A model generated the notes under the pieces. That model was given only the letters and a program-made list of their open reading frames with translations. It had not been told where the DNA came from and made no database searches. Shown here one piece after another: positions 10,461 through 22,340 of a stretch of DNA of 64,000 nt. The DNA lies in the NCBI GenBank assembly GCA_050084985.1, contig JBITNC010000001.1, positions 87,544,001-87,608,000 of the forward strand, given 5' to 3'. The DNA is from Nageia nagi. Taxonomy: Eukaryota > Pinophyta. Within the stretch, counting starts at the first letter, position 1. Each line of letters begins with the position of its first letter. The position numbers and the translations under genes are program-made.

Positions 10461-12595
10461 AACATAGCTTGTACTTAGAATAAAAAATTAACTACTTAAG
10501 TTAGTTTAAAAAAAATATTTAAGATGAAAAATTAGAAATTGGACAACTAGGTTGTAGAGTCACTAGTGTCTATTGGCTAGATGTCAGTGACCTCGAAACC
10601 CTTTGGCCCTAGTTGATGATCTCAACCAAGGTGCCCAAAATGGGGAAAATATTAAAACATGAGCTAAACTATAAATTTTAAATGGATGAAAGGGCCCTAA
10701 CTATAAAATTAATGACTTATATGAATTCACATTTTTTAATTTTGCCTTGAAAATAATAAATTTGATAAAAATTAAAAGAAGGGTATTGAAACCCTACCTC
10801 CTCTTTCATAGGTGGTCTCCTCCTTGGTAGCATACTAGCTCACAAAATATGAAGGGGAAAGAAAATAAGTGGCCCATGATGGAAAATGCAACAAGTAAAT
10901 GAGAGCTTCAAAGAACAACAAAAGATAAATGAGAAAATGACAACTCATTTTATCTTTTTATTTTGATCATGACTTGGAATGTTGATGATTTTAAATCAGA
11001 TGCTAATTATTTACATTGGACATCAATGATTATACCTAGTCACCAGTGACCCATAAAATTATACAAATACTAAAAAACCAAAATTGTAAAATTTTAAAAA
11101 ATGAAAGATGAATAAAATACTTAAGCTCTCCTTCTAGTTAAGGTTTAGCTTAGGTTCATATCAAGATAAAAGTGACAAAATATCATAATATAAAGTATAT
11201 AAGCCCTTCTTCTATGCAAGGCAAATACAAAAGTATGTATAGCATATATTTGTACAATATTATTATTTTTTATATGAATCATCATTAATTTTGATGAGGT
11301 AAGAGAAACACATCAAAAAAGAACAAAACTCCTACTTGTTAAAATAGTCTAAGTCACATGTTTGAAAGAAATTGAGTTTCGTGAATAGTTCAAATTCAAA
11401 AAATTAAACATGATTAACAAATTTGATATGACCTTTTGCATAAGATCATCATATACCCTAGCTAATAGGATGGAAGCAAAAAAAATCAAACCAACTATAT
11501 ATACAAGACCCATAATTTATCTCATACTAGCTTTGATATATGTCGATGATTCAAATGTCATCATGTACCTACCATAAATAATACATAATATCAAGATAGA
11601 TACGAGCATCATTTTGGTAGACAAAGCATAAAATTGATTAGAACATGAGTTGATCATGATTCAACTAATAAAATTTGACTTATTCAAAGAGGTTAAGTCA
11701 ATATTAAATGTCAACTAAGCATCAACACATGTAAGGGAACTTAAACAAAACCCCTACCTTAAAAAAATATTAATAAAATCAATCAAAATTAAAAAATAAT
11801 AATTACCAACAAAATATAAAATGTATAAAAACTTAATTCCTACTTCTAGTTTAGGATTGGATTAGGTCTATATTAAAAAATACAAAAAATATTTAAACCC
11901 CTCTTTTAGCATAGGCATATGGATGAAAAATGTATACCTTGGGTCCTTTGTGAGGTAACATTAAAAAAACTACCATTAACACCTCACACCACTTTAAAAA
12001 AAAATTGAAAAAATATGTCAAAGATAAAATGAAACAAGTCTCTCACTAGTTTATTTGACTAAGGCTAAATGTTCCAAAAAAACTAAAACCTATGAGTAAT
12101 TCCATATTTGAAAAATGAACCTTCTTTTGATAGGTAAAAGAAGGACAAAATTGAATATGACTAAGTACATTGTATGAACTTTTACATAAGATCATCATGT
12201 AACCTAACTGCTAGAAAAAAAAGCAAAATAATCAAAAGAATTGTATTCATAAAGCAACTTCTTTATCACATGCTAACCTCGACATGTGTTCACAACATAG
12301 TAGCTCATCATGTACCTTCCACAAATAGCACATTGTATAGTGATATTGAAAAGTTCTGATTTGATAATGCAACCACATTGATTTTAAAACATTACAAATG
12401 CAAAAGATAAAAAAATAAATTTAATTATAATACAATTAATCAAATTTCGCTTATTCATAGAGAATAGGTTAATCCAAAATATTTACTCAAGTCAAAAATA
12501 CAAGTTAAAAAACTTGAATGCATCCACCTTTAGAAAAGGTAAGTTTTTAAATAATCACCCCTTATAATTAGCAAATAATTCAAAAAGTGGTAAAA
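10461..12595 (+). other. 3' non-coding region of element A
   Basis: AT-rich sequence between the start of the antisense ORF and the 3' LTR. It contains scattered copies of a CACTAGTGAC-like word (10,558-10,570; 11,039-11,052) also found in the LTRs of this family, and repeated short purine runs such as AAAAGAAGG. This would be where the antisense ORF promoter sits if it ever was expressed. A purine-rich stretch directly before the LTR (about 12,580-12,595, CAAAAAGTGGTAAAA) is the likely worn polypurine tract. No gene recognised. Confidence 0.55.
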
Positions 12596-13463
12596 TGTAG
12601 ACTCCAAAAAATTACCCTTCTTTCAATAGGTGAAAGAAGAACAAAAAATTAAAACTAATAATAAAAAGTTTAATATAGTCTTCCAATCACTAGCGTATGA
12701 ATTCAATTATCGATGACTCATGTTAGACACTAGCATCTAATACCTAGATGTTGATGACTATGTAATTGGCAAAAGAAAAATAAAAATGGTAACTCCTTAA
12801 GAGTATTGGAAAGAAAGCAAGGGATAATGGATGAGTCATCATTCATCTTATGAATCTTAGCTTCAAATCACAATCATGATAAAGTTGGATAGGCTTTTCT
12901 ATCCTGATTTTTTTCTTAAAATTGAAAACTTTTCCCATTTTCAAAATCTATAAATAAAGCCTTCTACAATTAAGTAAGGGACCCAATTTGAATACAAATT
13001 TACTCTATCAAAACACATCTAGGTTTACAAAGTTAAATGCATTATTATCTTATGCTTTACATACTTTTTTATGTTCAACATTATGTTTACCTTTCATGAT
13101 ATGAACAAGTATGTTTGAGGTATTTTCTATTCATATGTGTGCAAGGTCCAAAGGTGCAAAGTAGTGGAACTGATTAGAGATAATCATTTGTAACTAGAGA
13201 GGAGAAATTTAGATTTTTATAGGTTTTAGAATATAGTTTTCAAATCTTAAAGACACTATTGTTTATCAACTGAAAAGGGTCACTAGTGACCTTGTAAACA
13301 ACCATAGGGGTTGAGATACTATGTAAAAATCCTTTTACAAGCCAAAATATTGAAATAGATTATTCATTGTATCAATGAGGTATATTCAAATAATAATAAA
13401 GAAAAATGTTGGTTGTAACATGTCATGTATTGTTACTAACATGGTTACTTTTTGTGTATGATA
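12596..13463 (+). repeat. 3' LTR of element A
   Basis: The sequence begins TGTAGACTCC..AAATTACCCTTC and continues along the same path as the LTRs of D (20,969 to 20,059, minus) and C (52,505-53,338). Shared landmarks are the start motif, the CACTAGCG word, a GAGTCATC segment, a TATA box at 12,949-12,956 and an end block AATAATAAAGAAAAATGTTG. The last bases are worn (GTTACTTTTTGTGTA), so the 3' edge is uncertain by a few bases. Past the edge, minus-strand coding sequence of D resumes with a match to 59,310-59,370 of C read backwards, which places the insertion junction at about 13,463. Confidence 0.82.
12949..12956 (+). promoter_or_regulatory. TATA box of element A LTR
   Basis: TATAAATA about 355 bp into the LTR. 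D (20,609-20,616, minus) and C (52,856-52,863) have the same octamer at the same place, followed by A and pyrimidine-rich sequence, so it is the family's likely core promoter. Confidence 0.7.
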
Positions 13464-14947
13464 ACTTGATACAACATTAGAAAATAATCTTTCCAAAGAT
13501 AATGTTTCATATTCTAGATTATCTTTATTTAATATCTTTTTAAGGTTTCCACATGGTTTTTAATATTTAAGTTTTTCTAGTTCTAGCTCAACTGTTTTAC
13601 AACTATAATCTCTTTTATTATTACATTTATATCCCAATCTTGTTTTATTAGTTGGTAAATGGTAATAAATATCGATTGTATATTGAGGTCCTTGTTCATA
13701 TTGACCTAAACCTCATCCCTTTCATTGACATCTATTGAAATATCTTTGGATGAATGATCTCACATAAGGTGATAAGTATTCTAATGAATTATAGAAAACA
13801 TTGTCATGTGGTTTAGGTAAATAAATGAGAGGTGGTTCTATAGGACCTATATAAATAAAAAGGGTTTAATGAGGAACTTTTCCTAATGATACCAATTGCC
13901 CCACTTCACTAGGATATTCCGTAGGTCTTCCTATTTCTTGAGCAAAGGGAATACTAAAGATAACATCATCAATTCCAAATTCTCCTATACCATAATCTAG
14001 TAGTTTTATTGTTACTGGGTAGATGTTTAATGACTTATCATCTTCTTGACAATCATCATTTTTTAATGGTGTATTCACAAGATATGAAACTTTTGATGAG
14101 GAGGCTTTGCTTAATTCATCTAATTTTTATGCAACTCCCAAGTACATTTTTCTTATGGTGTGGGTTCTATCTTTGGTAATGAATCATCACTAATCTTTTG
14201 TTGCATTTTGGATGATTCTTGATTGATAGCATATTTGTCTTTTAAATTTATCAAAGAAGAATTATTATTACCCACCCTAGCAATTGATGGTCTTTCTATT
14301 GGTATTGGTGTTGTAAAATAATGGGTAGATTATAGAGCTACTTCTTTAGGTAAATGATCACCATTATAGTGTGAATATGGGTTTTCATATCTAGACACAT
14401 AATGTACTACACCCTTGTGAATATACTTTAAATAATTATGATATGTTGATGAGACACATTGCATATCTCTGATCCAATACCTCCCCAAAAGGATGTTATA
14501 TTGTGTGATATCTCCTTCAATTACTTGTAACACCATTTGTATTATTTTAGACCCTATAGTAATAGATAGTGAGATTGATCCCATTATTGAATATAAATCA
14601 TCATTAAATGCTTTTAGTTTTAGGGATGATGCATAAATATGTGAAAAAGGGATATTGAGATTCTTATACATAATTGTTGAAATAATTTTTATTACTAAAC
14701 TTTCATCAATCAATATTCTCTTGAAAGGTTTTCAATCTACCTTAGCTATGATATGCAAAGATGGATCTTGACCATGTGTCTCATTTGAATGTTTAACTTC
14801 ATGATCATAGAAAACAATAGTAGGTTTTTGACTTATTTTTATTTTTCCTACAAAAGACACAATGCTTTCAAGATCATTTATATCTAATTTAATTATTTGT
14901 AATAATTGATTCATTGCATCTCTATGGTTCTTAGATTGTTGCAGCAA
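13464..14947 (-). pseudogene. pro: Protease and protease-RT linker of element D
   Basis: Minus-strand frames at 14,947-14,732, 14,713-14,330 and 14,078-13,866 form one broken polyprotein: LQIIKLDINDLESIVSFVG, then the aspartic protease core RILIDESLVIKII, a KLKAFNDDLYSIMGS loop, and YNILLGRYWIRDMQCV, the usual I-L-G-R-x-W-[IL] end of the fold. The active-site loop reads D-E-S where Tat proteases have an acidic residue followed by Gly, so this copy has lost the Gly. Downstream are DYGIGEFGIDDVIFSIP and the SPEVG..SLGKVP linker. Element C has each block at 57,930-59,370. The protease would process Gag-Pol. Confidence 0.78.
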
Positions 14948-17476
14948 CTTAAATAGAGATATTTTTACTTGTATTTTTTTTAATTTTTAGTGTAGAGTTC
15001 CTTTCACTAAGACTTTGGAAGGTTGGGGTCTAGGTATGTTTGGTTGCACAACAACTTCATCTTATTAGTTATCTAGAATAAGATTTTATTTTCCTTGTAC
15101 CTTTTGAGATATTGTAGTGATATTGACCATTCCTATGAATGTTGAATTATCATAACTCTAATTTTGTGTTACTTGATTGTCATGCAGGTGTAATGAAATA
15201 TTATTAGCTTGATGTTGAGGAATAGGGTTTTGATAAATTTCTAAATTTTGATTAGGGATAACTAGAGGATTATCAACCTCTAGTTTTTTTATGATCAATC
15301 AGATCTTGTATCTTGTGTTGTAAGGTCCCATTTATTTGTATCATGACCCTTTTGGCAAGGGTAATGAAAAAATTTATTTTCATTATAACATATATTATTT
15401 TTAGCATCAAGATGTTAAAGTCTTATCTTAGGTAAAATAATTATTTTATGGTCACAAAGTTTCCTTTTAATATCATAAAGAGATTCTAATAAAGGCATGA
15501 ACTTTATTTTTGGTTTATATTCTTTTTCCTCATTTTATGGAGGATTTAGTTCTACCTCTTTAGTAATAGAAACTTTATTAGTGGGTGATAGTCTTCTTGT
15601 TTGTTTTGTTCTGTTTTTATTCTTAACATAAAGTTCCTTTTTCTTAATTTTTACCTCACCATATTGAATCTTAACCTTTTCAATTATGATAGCTTGAGAA
15701 ATAACTTCTTCAAAGGTATTATGTTGTTGAATTGATAATGTACTATCAATATGCCTTAAAGAAACTTTGAATAAACATTTTCACCAACTCTTATTGAGGA
15801 AGATTATAAGGAATTCTTATCAGTGATGGAAGTTTTATATTTAATATTAATTCTAAAGTGTTTCAAAAAACAAATTACCAATTGAGCTTATGAATGAATG
15901 TTATATTCTACTAAGTTATTATATGAATCCATTGCTTGTATAACAAGTATCATAGGAAAGATACGTAGCATTAATGCATCATCATTAGAAACAACATAAC
16001 TTGAATACTTGAATCATAAAAGATGTTTTTTAGGATCTTCCTTTCCTTTAAATGGTTCAATTTTTGGAATTTCAAATTTAAATAGAATTTCCTTTTTAGG
16101 AATAGTAAGATGAATTAGTTCATTACAAATTGTTTCATATGATACCTTTTTTTACCTTGAAACACAAATCCTTTTCAATTTCCATTAACCTTTTATGAAG
16201 ATCATCATTTTCTTCTATTTTATTTTTATACATAGAATATTTTTCATTTCTATTATCCACACTTTCTTCATACCTTGGGAATGATTCATATCTTTGTTTA
16301 AAAGGTGTCTCGACATCATAATGAATCCCATTGTATGGTGGAGAAGGTGGTAGAGGTTGGTGCAATGGTTTTTGAGGTAATTGATGTTGAGGTAATGGTG
16401 GTATAGGGGGGTAGTGTAGTTCCTTATCTCTAGATGGAGCTTAATGATACCTTTGAAGCTCATTTTATCGATTCCTAAGTGAAGCTTCTTTTCACTTAGC
16501 CAAATAGGGATCTTGATATTAATAGACTTCATGACCTTGTGGAGATAAAGATCATGCCTTAGGTTGTGCTTTTATATCTCTCCCCATCATTTGAATAGGT
16601 CTAGGTTGGATTTGGACATTTTTCTTATTAGGCTACATTGTTGGTGGTTAGCTTTGGTGTAAATTAAACACTAACTATGCTTGAAATTTTGTTGTTCAAT
16701 AAACCCAAGAGGTTTTTTTGTGGTTGTATACCTTGATTATACAAAATAATTTATCATTTTTGTTGTTGGTGGTGGTATTGAATATCATTTTTGGGTGGAT
16801 CCTCTTTTCTATGTGTATAGGGAGGTATTCCTTGCAATATATATCTTGTTAGATCATGATTATCTCTTACCTCACGCCTTGGTCTAGGTGTTCTATGACT
16901 TGAAAAAGGAATTGATGTATTTGATTTTAAAATGTGAAAAGGATTGTTATAAACTCTATAATGTTATCTTGATTATGACATAGGATTAGTTGTATGTATG
17001 GATATTTGATCATCAAATTCTTCTACCTATCTAAATATAGTAGGAGTATAATAATCTCTTCTTAGATATGATTGAACTAAATGTCCATCTAATAAATAAT
17101 GTGTGACATGATCATACTTAGGTATAAAAGGACCTATTTAAAGAATAGTATTGGTTAAATTATTTTGTAAAGGAGGCATGTTTCTTACTTCAATCTCTTC
17201 CACATCATTTATTGGTTGTGTATCTTCTTCTAAGTGTTCTAGATCTAAAGGAAGACTTTGGGCATGAGAAGAATGAGGGATTCTTAACTATGTTAGACAT
17301 TGTATAACTATATCTAAGTCATGATCAATAGGATTTAGGTAAACTTGATTTATTTCTTGAGGAGTTTCTCTTCTAAAAATATTCCTATTTGACCTATGAA
17401 TTTCTTGTTCTTGTAAATAATATTCATCATATGATTGTTGCTCTTGATGAGCTCTTTGAGATTGAGTGTTAACCAT
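14948..17476 (-). pseudogene. gag: Gag of element D
   Basis: The likely start is the ATG at 17,476 (MVNTQSQRAHQEQQSYDEYY), matching the Gag start of C (MANTHSQMAYQQQESYDQIY at 55,293). An upstream in-frame ATG at 17,524 is less likely because C lacks it. The N-terminal part is hydrophilic and Gln/Arg-rich; a Pro-rich linker with HQPLPPSPPYNG lies at 16,310-16,365, followed by RLMEIEKDLC. The capsid part (about 15,000-16,130) is heavily broken. Gag would form the virus-like particle and bind the RNA. Stops are spread over the whole length. Confidence 0.72.
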
Positions 17477-18592
17477 ATTTTCTATTTGTTTTGTATATTT
17501 TGGTTTTATTTTCTTTTTTACCAAACTATAAAAATAAAGAAAACATCAAATATAGCAATTCTATTTTTTATCTTTTGGATTTATATTTGCGAGAAAAATA
17601 ATTAAATGCAAAAACAACCTACATGCATACTTACCTTTTTGGTGTGATTATATTTTTTAGCTTTTTGGCATATTAAATTAATCCTTTTTAATATCAACGA
17701 TGTGAATTATACATTTTAATATTTTTAATTTTTTTAAATTATTTTATCTAGTCAAGTGTTTAAACAAGGTAGGTTGATAATCCTATTAGGCTACCTAAGG
17801 AGTAGTTGTATGTATGGATATTTGATCATTGAATTCTTCTACTTGTATAGATATAGTAGAAGGAGTATAATAATCTCTTCTTAAATATGATTGAACTAAA
17901 TATCCATCTGATCAATAATGTGTGACACAATCATACTTAGGTTTAAAAGGACCTCTTTAAAGAATAGTATTGGTTGAATGAGTTTGTGAAGAAGGCATGT
18001 TTCTTACTTCAATCTCTTCCACATCATTTACTAGTTGTGTATCTTCTTCTAGAATTTGGGCATGAGAAGAATGAGGGATTCTTAACTATGTTAGATGTTG
18101 TCTAACTATATCTAAGTCATGATCAATAGGATTTAGGTAAACTTGATTTATTTCTCTAGGAGTTTCTTTTCTCAAAATATTCCTACTTGATGTATGAATT
18201 TCTCATTCTTCTAAATGATATTCATCATATGGTTGTTGCTCTTGATGAGCTATTTGAGAATGAGTGTTAACCATATTTTTGTTTGTTTTTTATATTTTGT
18301 TTTTATTTTCTTTTTTACCAAACTATAAAAATAAATAAAATATTGAATATAGCAATTCTATATTTTATCTTTTGGATTTATATTTGTGAGAAAAATAATT
18401 AAATGCAAAAAAAACCTACATGCATACTTACCTTTTTGGTGTGATTATAATTTTTAGCTTTTTGGCATATTAAATTAATCCTAATATGAGTGATGTGAAT
18501 TGTATGTTTTAATATTTTTAATTTTTCTAAATTATTTTATCTAGTCATGTGTTTAAACAAGGTAGGCTGATAATCCTATTAGGCTATCTAAG
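16982..18592 (-). repeat. Tandem duplication of about 0.8 kb covering the Gag start and upstream leader of D
   Basis: 16,982-17,804 and 17,805-18,592 align end to end: AGTTGTATGTATGGATATTT at both starts, then the block encoding the first ~150 Gag residues, the Gag ATG (17,476 and about 18,271), ATGCAAAAA..ACCTACATGCATACTTACC, and TTAGGCTACCTAAGG at the ends. They differ by scattered substitutions and a few short deletions. The outer copy carries a second, useless Gag start. Element C has a single copy, so the duplication belongs to D. Confidence 0.88.
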
Positions 18593-20039
18593 GCTAAGCC
18601 ACATCTTGGTACTTAAAGTGGTACCCTTAGTGCAATAGGGATAGAGGAATTCCATTGAGAACTATCTTGGTGATGAAATCCAAGTATATACAACTCCCTT
18701 TTTTATAATCGTTTGATAAAAAGTAATGAATTCTAGCCTATGAACTTGGTATTCATCTCCAAGTTTTGGCTCTAAGGCTTATAATATTTTATCATTGGGA
18801 ACACAAGACAATAAAAGTCAATGGTTGGTAATGACCTTCAACTTATTGATGTTCATTTTAATAGGTATCATTATCATGCACTTAACCAAAGTAAGATACT
18901 CATGGATGCAAATTCTAACCCTCCCAATCATACATGTCCATTAGTTAAACATGTTTAGTGTTATTCAAATAGTATTTTAATTAGTGTGTAAGTTGATCTA
19001 AATAACTTCCAAGATTCATTACTTTTTAATGAGGTTTTTTAACCAAAGGAAATATTTAAATATGATTTAATACCTCTTCTTATGAGTCATAATCTCCTTC
19101 AATTGCCTTTTGATGTGGTAAGGGTAGATAAGTAACAAGTCATTAATGTGAGTAAATTTCCTTTAATAAAAGTTCATTTCCACTTGTTACAAGTCACAAT
19201 CTTTCAACCACATTTGAGCATGTTAAGCCATACAAGTAAGAGTATTAATATGTAGGTTTTTTTCCTCTCTTTATAAGTCACAATCCCTCGACTTCCTTTT
19301 GTCATAGTAAGGCATTCAAATAAAGAGTTTTTAATGTGTAAAACATAACCACCAAATTCATTAACCAATTTAGTGTATCTTAATCTACCTTAAACCTGAT
19401 TAATTCATCTTAAGTTAATTCCAAATTTAGTGATGATTAACTACCCATTCCAAGTGTGGAAGTAACTTAATGTAGATTCATTTACCAAATTAGTATGATA
19501 ATGTAAAAAAGGCAAAAAATCATTTACTTAGATCACTTTTCAACACGAAGGGAGAGCATAAGTGGATGAGATAGAAAATCATTAATGAATTAATTAATTT
19601 ATTAATGAGATCCCTATCCCATAAATAAATAAATAAATAAAAGTATATTAAGCAACAAAAATATTAAAAATAATACAAATTTTCCATTAATATTAAAAAC
19701 CCTCCTCTACATGCACTCTGAGCAAATGGATCACAAACAAGGTGTTCATTTTTTTATTTCAGCATTAGTTCCTAAGTTGAACTTGTGATATTGATGAGAA
19801 TTGAAAAAAATACCTCTATTTTGAATTGATAGCATGTTAACCCAATTGCTAGCATCCTAATCCAATCATCAATGTTCGATACCTAGTTGTTAGTAATTAT
19901 GCAATTCAATCTTGGAAAACATAGAATAGACAAAATGGAATTATCTTAAATACCACATGATACAAAACAAAAAAATATAATGTAAATATGCAAAACACCC
20001 CTTGCATTTTTTCATTGATGTTGTTTGTATGTGAGGGGT
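18593..20039 (-). other. 5' leader of element D with roughly 100-bp repeats
   Basis: Non-coding leader between primer site and gag. The part at 18,600-18,790 (minus) matches C at 54,750-54,960 (GCACTAAGGG.ACCA.TTTA..TACCAAG). At 19,066-19,340 three related segments, marked by AAGTCACAATC words at about 19,085, 19,192 and 19,276, match the 100-bp array in the leader of C. A long leader is typical of Tat elements. No coding frame seen. Confidence 0.65.
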
Positions 20040-20058
20040 CCTCCTTCTAGCTCCAGAA
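20040..20058 (-). other. Primer binding site of element D
   Basis: Directly inside the LTR end the minus strand reads TTCTGGAGCTAGAAGGAGG, and C has TTTTGGCATTAAAAGGAGGG at the same place. Both look like decayed forms of one TTTTGGCGCCAAAAGGAGG-type site, with CG pairs lost. The tRNA primer was not identified with confidence. Its position proves that 20,059-20,969 is a 5' LTR. Confidence 0.65.
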
Positions 20059-20969
20059 TGTTGTACTAAAAAATTAACCCTATTGGTAAACAAGAAAAGA
20101 AATATTACAACCAATATTTTCTTTATTATTTTTTGAATAAACCTTGATAATATAATTACAAATCTTTGTGATTCATTCTCTTTCAAAAGGGACTTTTACA
20201 AAATATTTTATTGGTCATTATGGCCTTTTATAGAATCATTAGAAATCCATTTTAGTTATTTGATGATTGACCCTAGTTGCTAATGTCTGATGTGAGTCAC
20301 TAGCATTTTTGTAACAATGTCTGCAAGCTTCAAAAACTATCTTGTAAAGCCTACAAAAAGTTTGGATTTCTCTTATTTAGCTCCATATGAATGTCACCAA
20401 GTAGGTTTTTTTCTCCACTCCTATGGACCCTACACATATGTGAACAAAATGGATATCAAACATACATGTTCATACCATAACAAATAAGCATAATACTAAA
20501 TATATATAAGCATTTGAAAGTATGAAATTGTAATGCACTTAACTCACTAAGTATAGATGTATTCTGGTAGAGTAACTACTAGGTCCCTTGCTTCAATATT
20601 GAAGGTTTTATTTATAGATTTTGGAAATGGGTAGAGTTTTCAATTTTGAGATAATAATTTGGATAGAAAATCCTATCCAACTTTATCATGATAGTGATTC
20701 AAATCATGGGTTTATGGGATGGATGATGAATTATATGTCATAACTTGCTTTCTTCCTAAGATTCTTCAAGAGTTTCCATCTTTATTTTTCTTTTTCCAAT
20801 TACAGAGTTTCTAGCATCTAGGTATCGAACTCTGATGTCTGACCTGAGTCATAAAAAATTAAAGTTATACTCTAACAATTGGTATATTATAGTAAACTTT
20901 TATTATAATGTTTTAATTTTTTTTCTTTCTTTCATATATTGAAAGAAGGGTCATTTTCAGGTGTCTACA
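20059..20969 (-). repeat. 5' LTR of element D
   Basis: On the minus strand it begins TGTAGACACCTGAAAATGACC and ends TTAGTACAACA, 911 bp. It shares start, TATA box (20,609-20,616) and end block with the LTRs of A and C. At its outer edge the integrase reading frame of E ends abruptly, which marks the insertion site; the 5-bp sequence there is GATTG (20,970-20,974), and its partner copy would be left of the window. Confidence 0.86.
20609..20616 (-). promoter_or_regulatory. TATA box of element D LTR
   Basis: TATAAATA on the minus strand, about 355 bp into the LTR, in the same place as in A and C. Confidence 0.68.
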
Positions 20970-22340
20970 GATTGATCTTGGCAATATTTTGTAAATGCAT
21001 CCTTTGGTAATGGTTTATGATAGAGTTTCAATTAATTACCATTCACCATCATAGGTAAGTATTCATAATCAATTGTTTGAATCTTTATTTATCCATTATT
21101 AAGGATAATATCAATCTTATAATGGCCCAATCTATGATTCTATAATTTTCCTTTGAATTCCATATAACATGTGTCAAAGAGTAATGTTGAATCACTAGGT
21201 TTGAATTTCTTTTCTTGAATGAAATGACCATGTCATGCTTTTCATTGAGATTGAACAATTTTTTTTCTTTTTAAATCTTGTAAATGCAATTTTTACAAAC
21301 TATGGATATCATTAATGCACTATTTTGAGCCTAAGATAGGTCCATTCCCAATTCCAAGGTAGTGTGTAGAGTTCATATCTCAAATTTGATTGTCAAAAAT
21401 ACCTTTTTTCCCAAAAATAAGTTTAAGTGAGTTAACCTTATTGCTATTTTCTATGTTATTCTATATGCTCGTGCTACTTCTAGAAGGTGATGTGCCTAAT
21501 CTTTTTGATAGAGTTCCACTATTTTGGTCAAAATATTTTCCAATTCCTTGTTGGTTACTTCTACTTGACCATTTTCCTAAGGATGATACAAAGTAGATTT
21601 GTAATGATGAATCTCATATTCTATTATAAGATCTTAAATCAACTAAGATGTGAATTGAATTCCTCTATCAATGACTATCTCCCTATGTACTCCATAATGA
21701 GTAAAAATTTCTTTATATAGGAAGTTAGCAACCTGTTCTTATTTTTCTAGCTAGAGAGGCTTCAATTCAATCCACTTTGTAGCATAGTATATATAGAAAA
21801 GAGTATATTCATTCTAATTATATTTTAAGTTTATTGGCCCCAAAAAATTGAGTCCCTATTTTTCAAATGGTTCAACAACTAGATATGGTTGCAAAGGTAT
21901 CTCTCCTATTTTTATTGGTTTCCCACTTTGTTGGCATTAATCATAGTGACAAATATACTCAATAGAGTATTTAAATACAATAAGATAGTGATAACCTTTA
22001 TTCAATCTTTTCAAAGTAGTTCATTTGGAAAAAATAATATCCACCTTAAGGCTCATCATGACAAGCTTGCAATATATCATATAATTCATCAACTAGGACA
22101 CATATCCTCATAACATTATCAATCCCAATCTTGAAGAGGTACTCCCTAGCCAACTGTAAAGAGCACTCTGAAGGATTAATTTGGTCCTTTCCTTTGGTGA
22201 AAAATGCAAAGGTAGTTTTCCTATAGCCAAGTAATTGGTAATATTTATAAACCATGGTGTTTGAACTATAATAATAAAAATATGTTCATCTAAAAATGCA
22301 TCATCAACCAACAAATCATAAGTTTTAATGGTCAACCTAG
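20970..22340 (-). pseudogene. pol: Integrase of element E
   Basis: Minus-strand pieces spell an integrase: the zinc-finger region with CVLVDELYDILQACHDEP near 22,050-22,120, the core with NFLGPI near 21,835 (Asn where the first catalytic Asp is expected), VIDRGIQF near 21,680 (second Asp), and ENGQVEVTNKELENIL near 21,560 (Glu). The C-terminal tail ends MMVNGN..LKLYHKPLPKDAF at 20,990-21,050, after which the LTR of D starts. A stop again replaces the Gln before ENGQ. At least four frame changes are needed to follow it, so it is non-functional. Confidence 0.8.

Larger units (their letters stand above)
1..13463 (+). mobile_element. Element A: Tat-type Ty3/gypsy LTR retrotransposon, 5' part outside window
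   Basis: Read left to right it contains the end of pol (RT from the first base, RNase H, a second RNase H, integrase), an extra sense ORF, a repeat-rich spacer, an antisense PMD ORF and a forward LTR at 12,596-13,463. RT-RNase H-integrase order defines Ty3/gypsy. A second RNase H between RNase H and integrase, and an antisense ORF before the 3' LTR, are established traits of the Tat lineage (Ogre/Retand relatives). All frames carry stops and shifts. The LTR interrupts the opposite-strand element D at about 13,463, so A inserted into D. The 5' LTR, leader, gag and protease lie left of the window. The right boundary is precise to a few bases only, because the LTR end is decayed. Confidence 0.85.
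13464..20969 (-). mobile_element. Element D: Tat-type Ty3/gypsy element, minus strand, cut by element A
   Basis: Read on the minus strand from 20,969: LTR (911 bp), primer site, leader of about 2.5 kb with tandem repeats and a large duplication, gag from 17,476, and protease around 14,330-14,950. The frame stops at about 13,463 inside the protease-RT linker, where the LTR of A begins. Gag and protease match element C (55,293-59,370) in the same order. The missing RT, integrase and 3' LTR must lie left of the window. The LTR start lies right against the end of the integrase frame of E, so D inserted into E. Confidence 0.83.

Noticed and set aside
10277-10483. Plus-strand open frame as a gene
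   Set aside because: The opposite strand carries the N-terminal PMD blocks; this is its shadow.
12596-13463. This LTR as D's own 3' LTR
   Set aside because: It lies in the opposite orientation to D and splits D's coding sequence; it fits A, which runs into it from the left.
20059-20969. This LTR as the 3' LTR of element E, since it directly follows E's integrase
   Set aside because: A primer site and the Tat leader and gag of D follow it on the same strand, and its sequence matches the LTRs of A and C; so it is D's 5' LTR.
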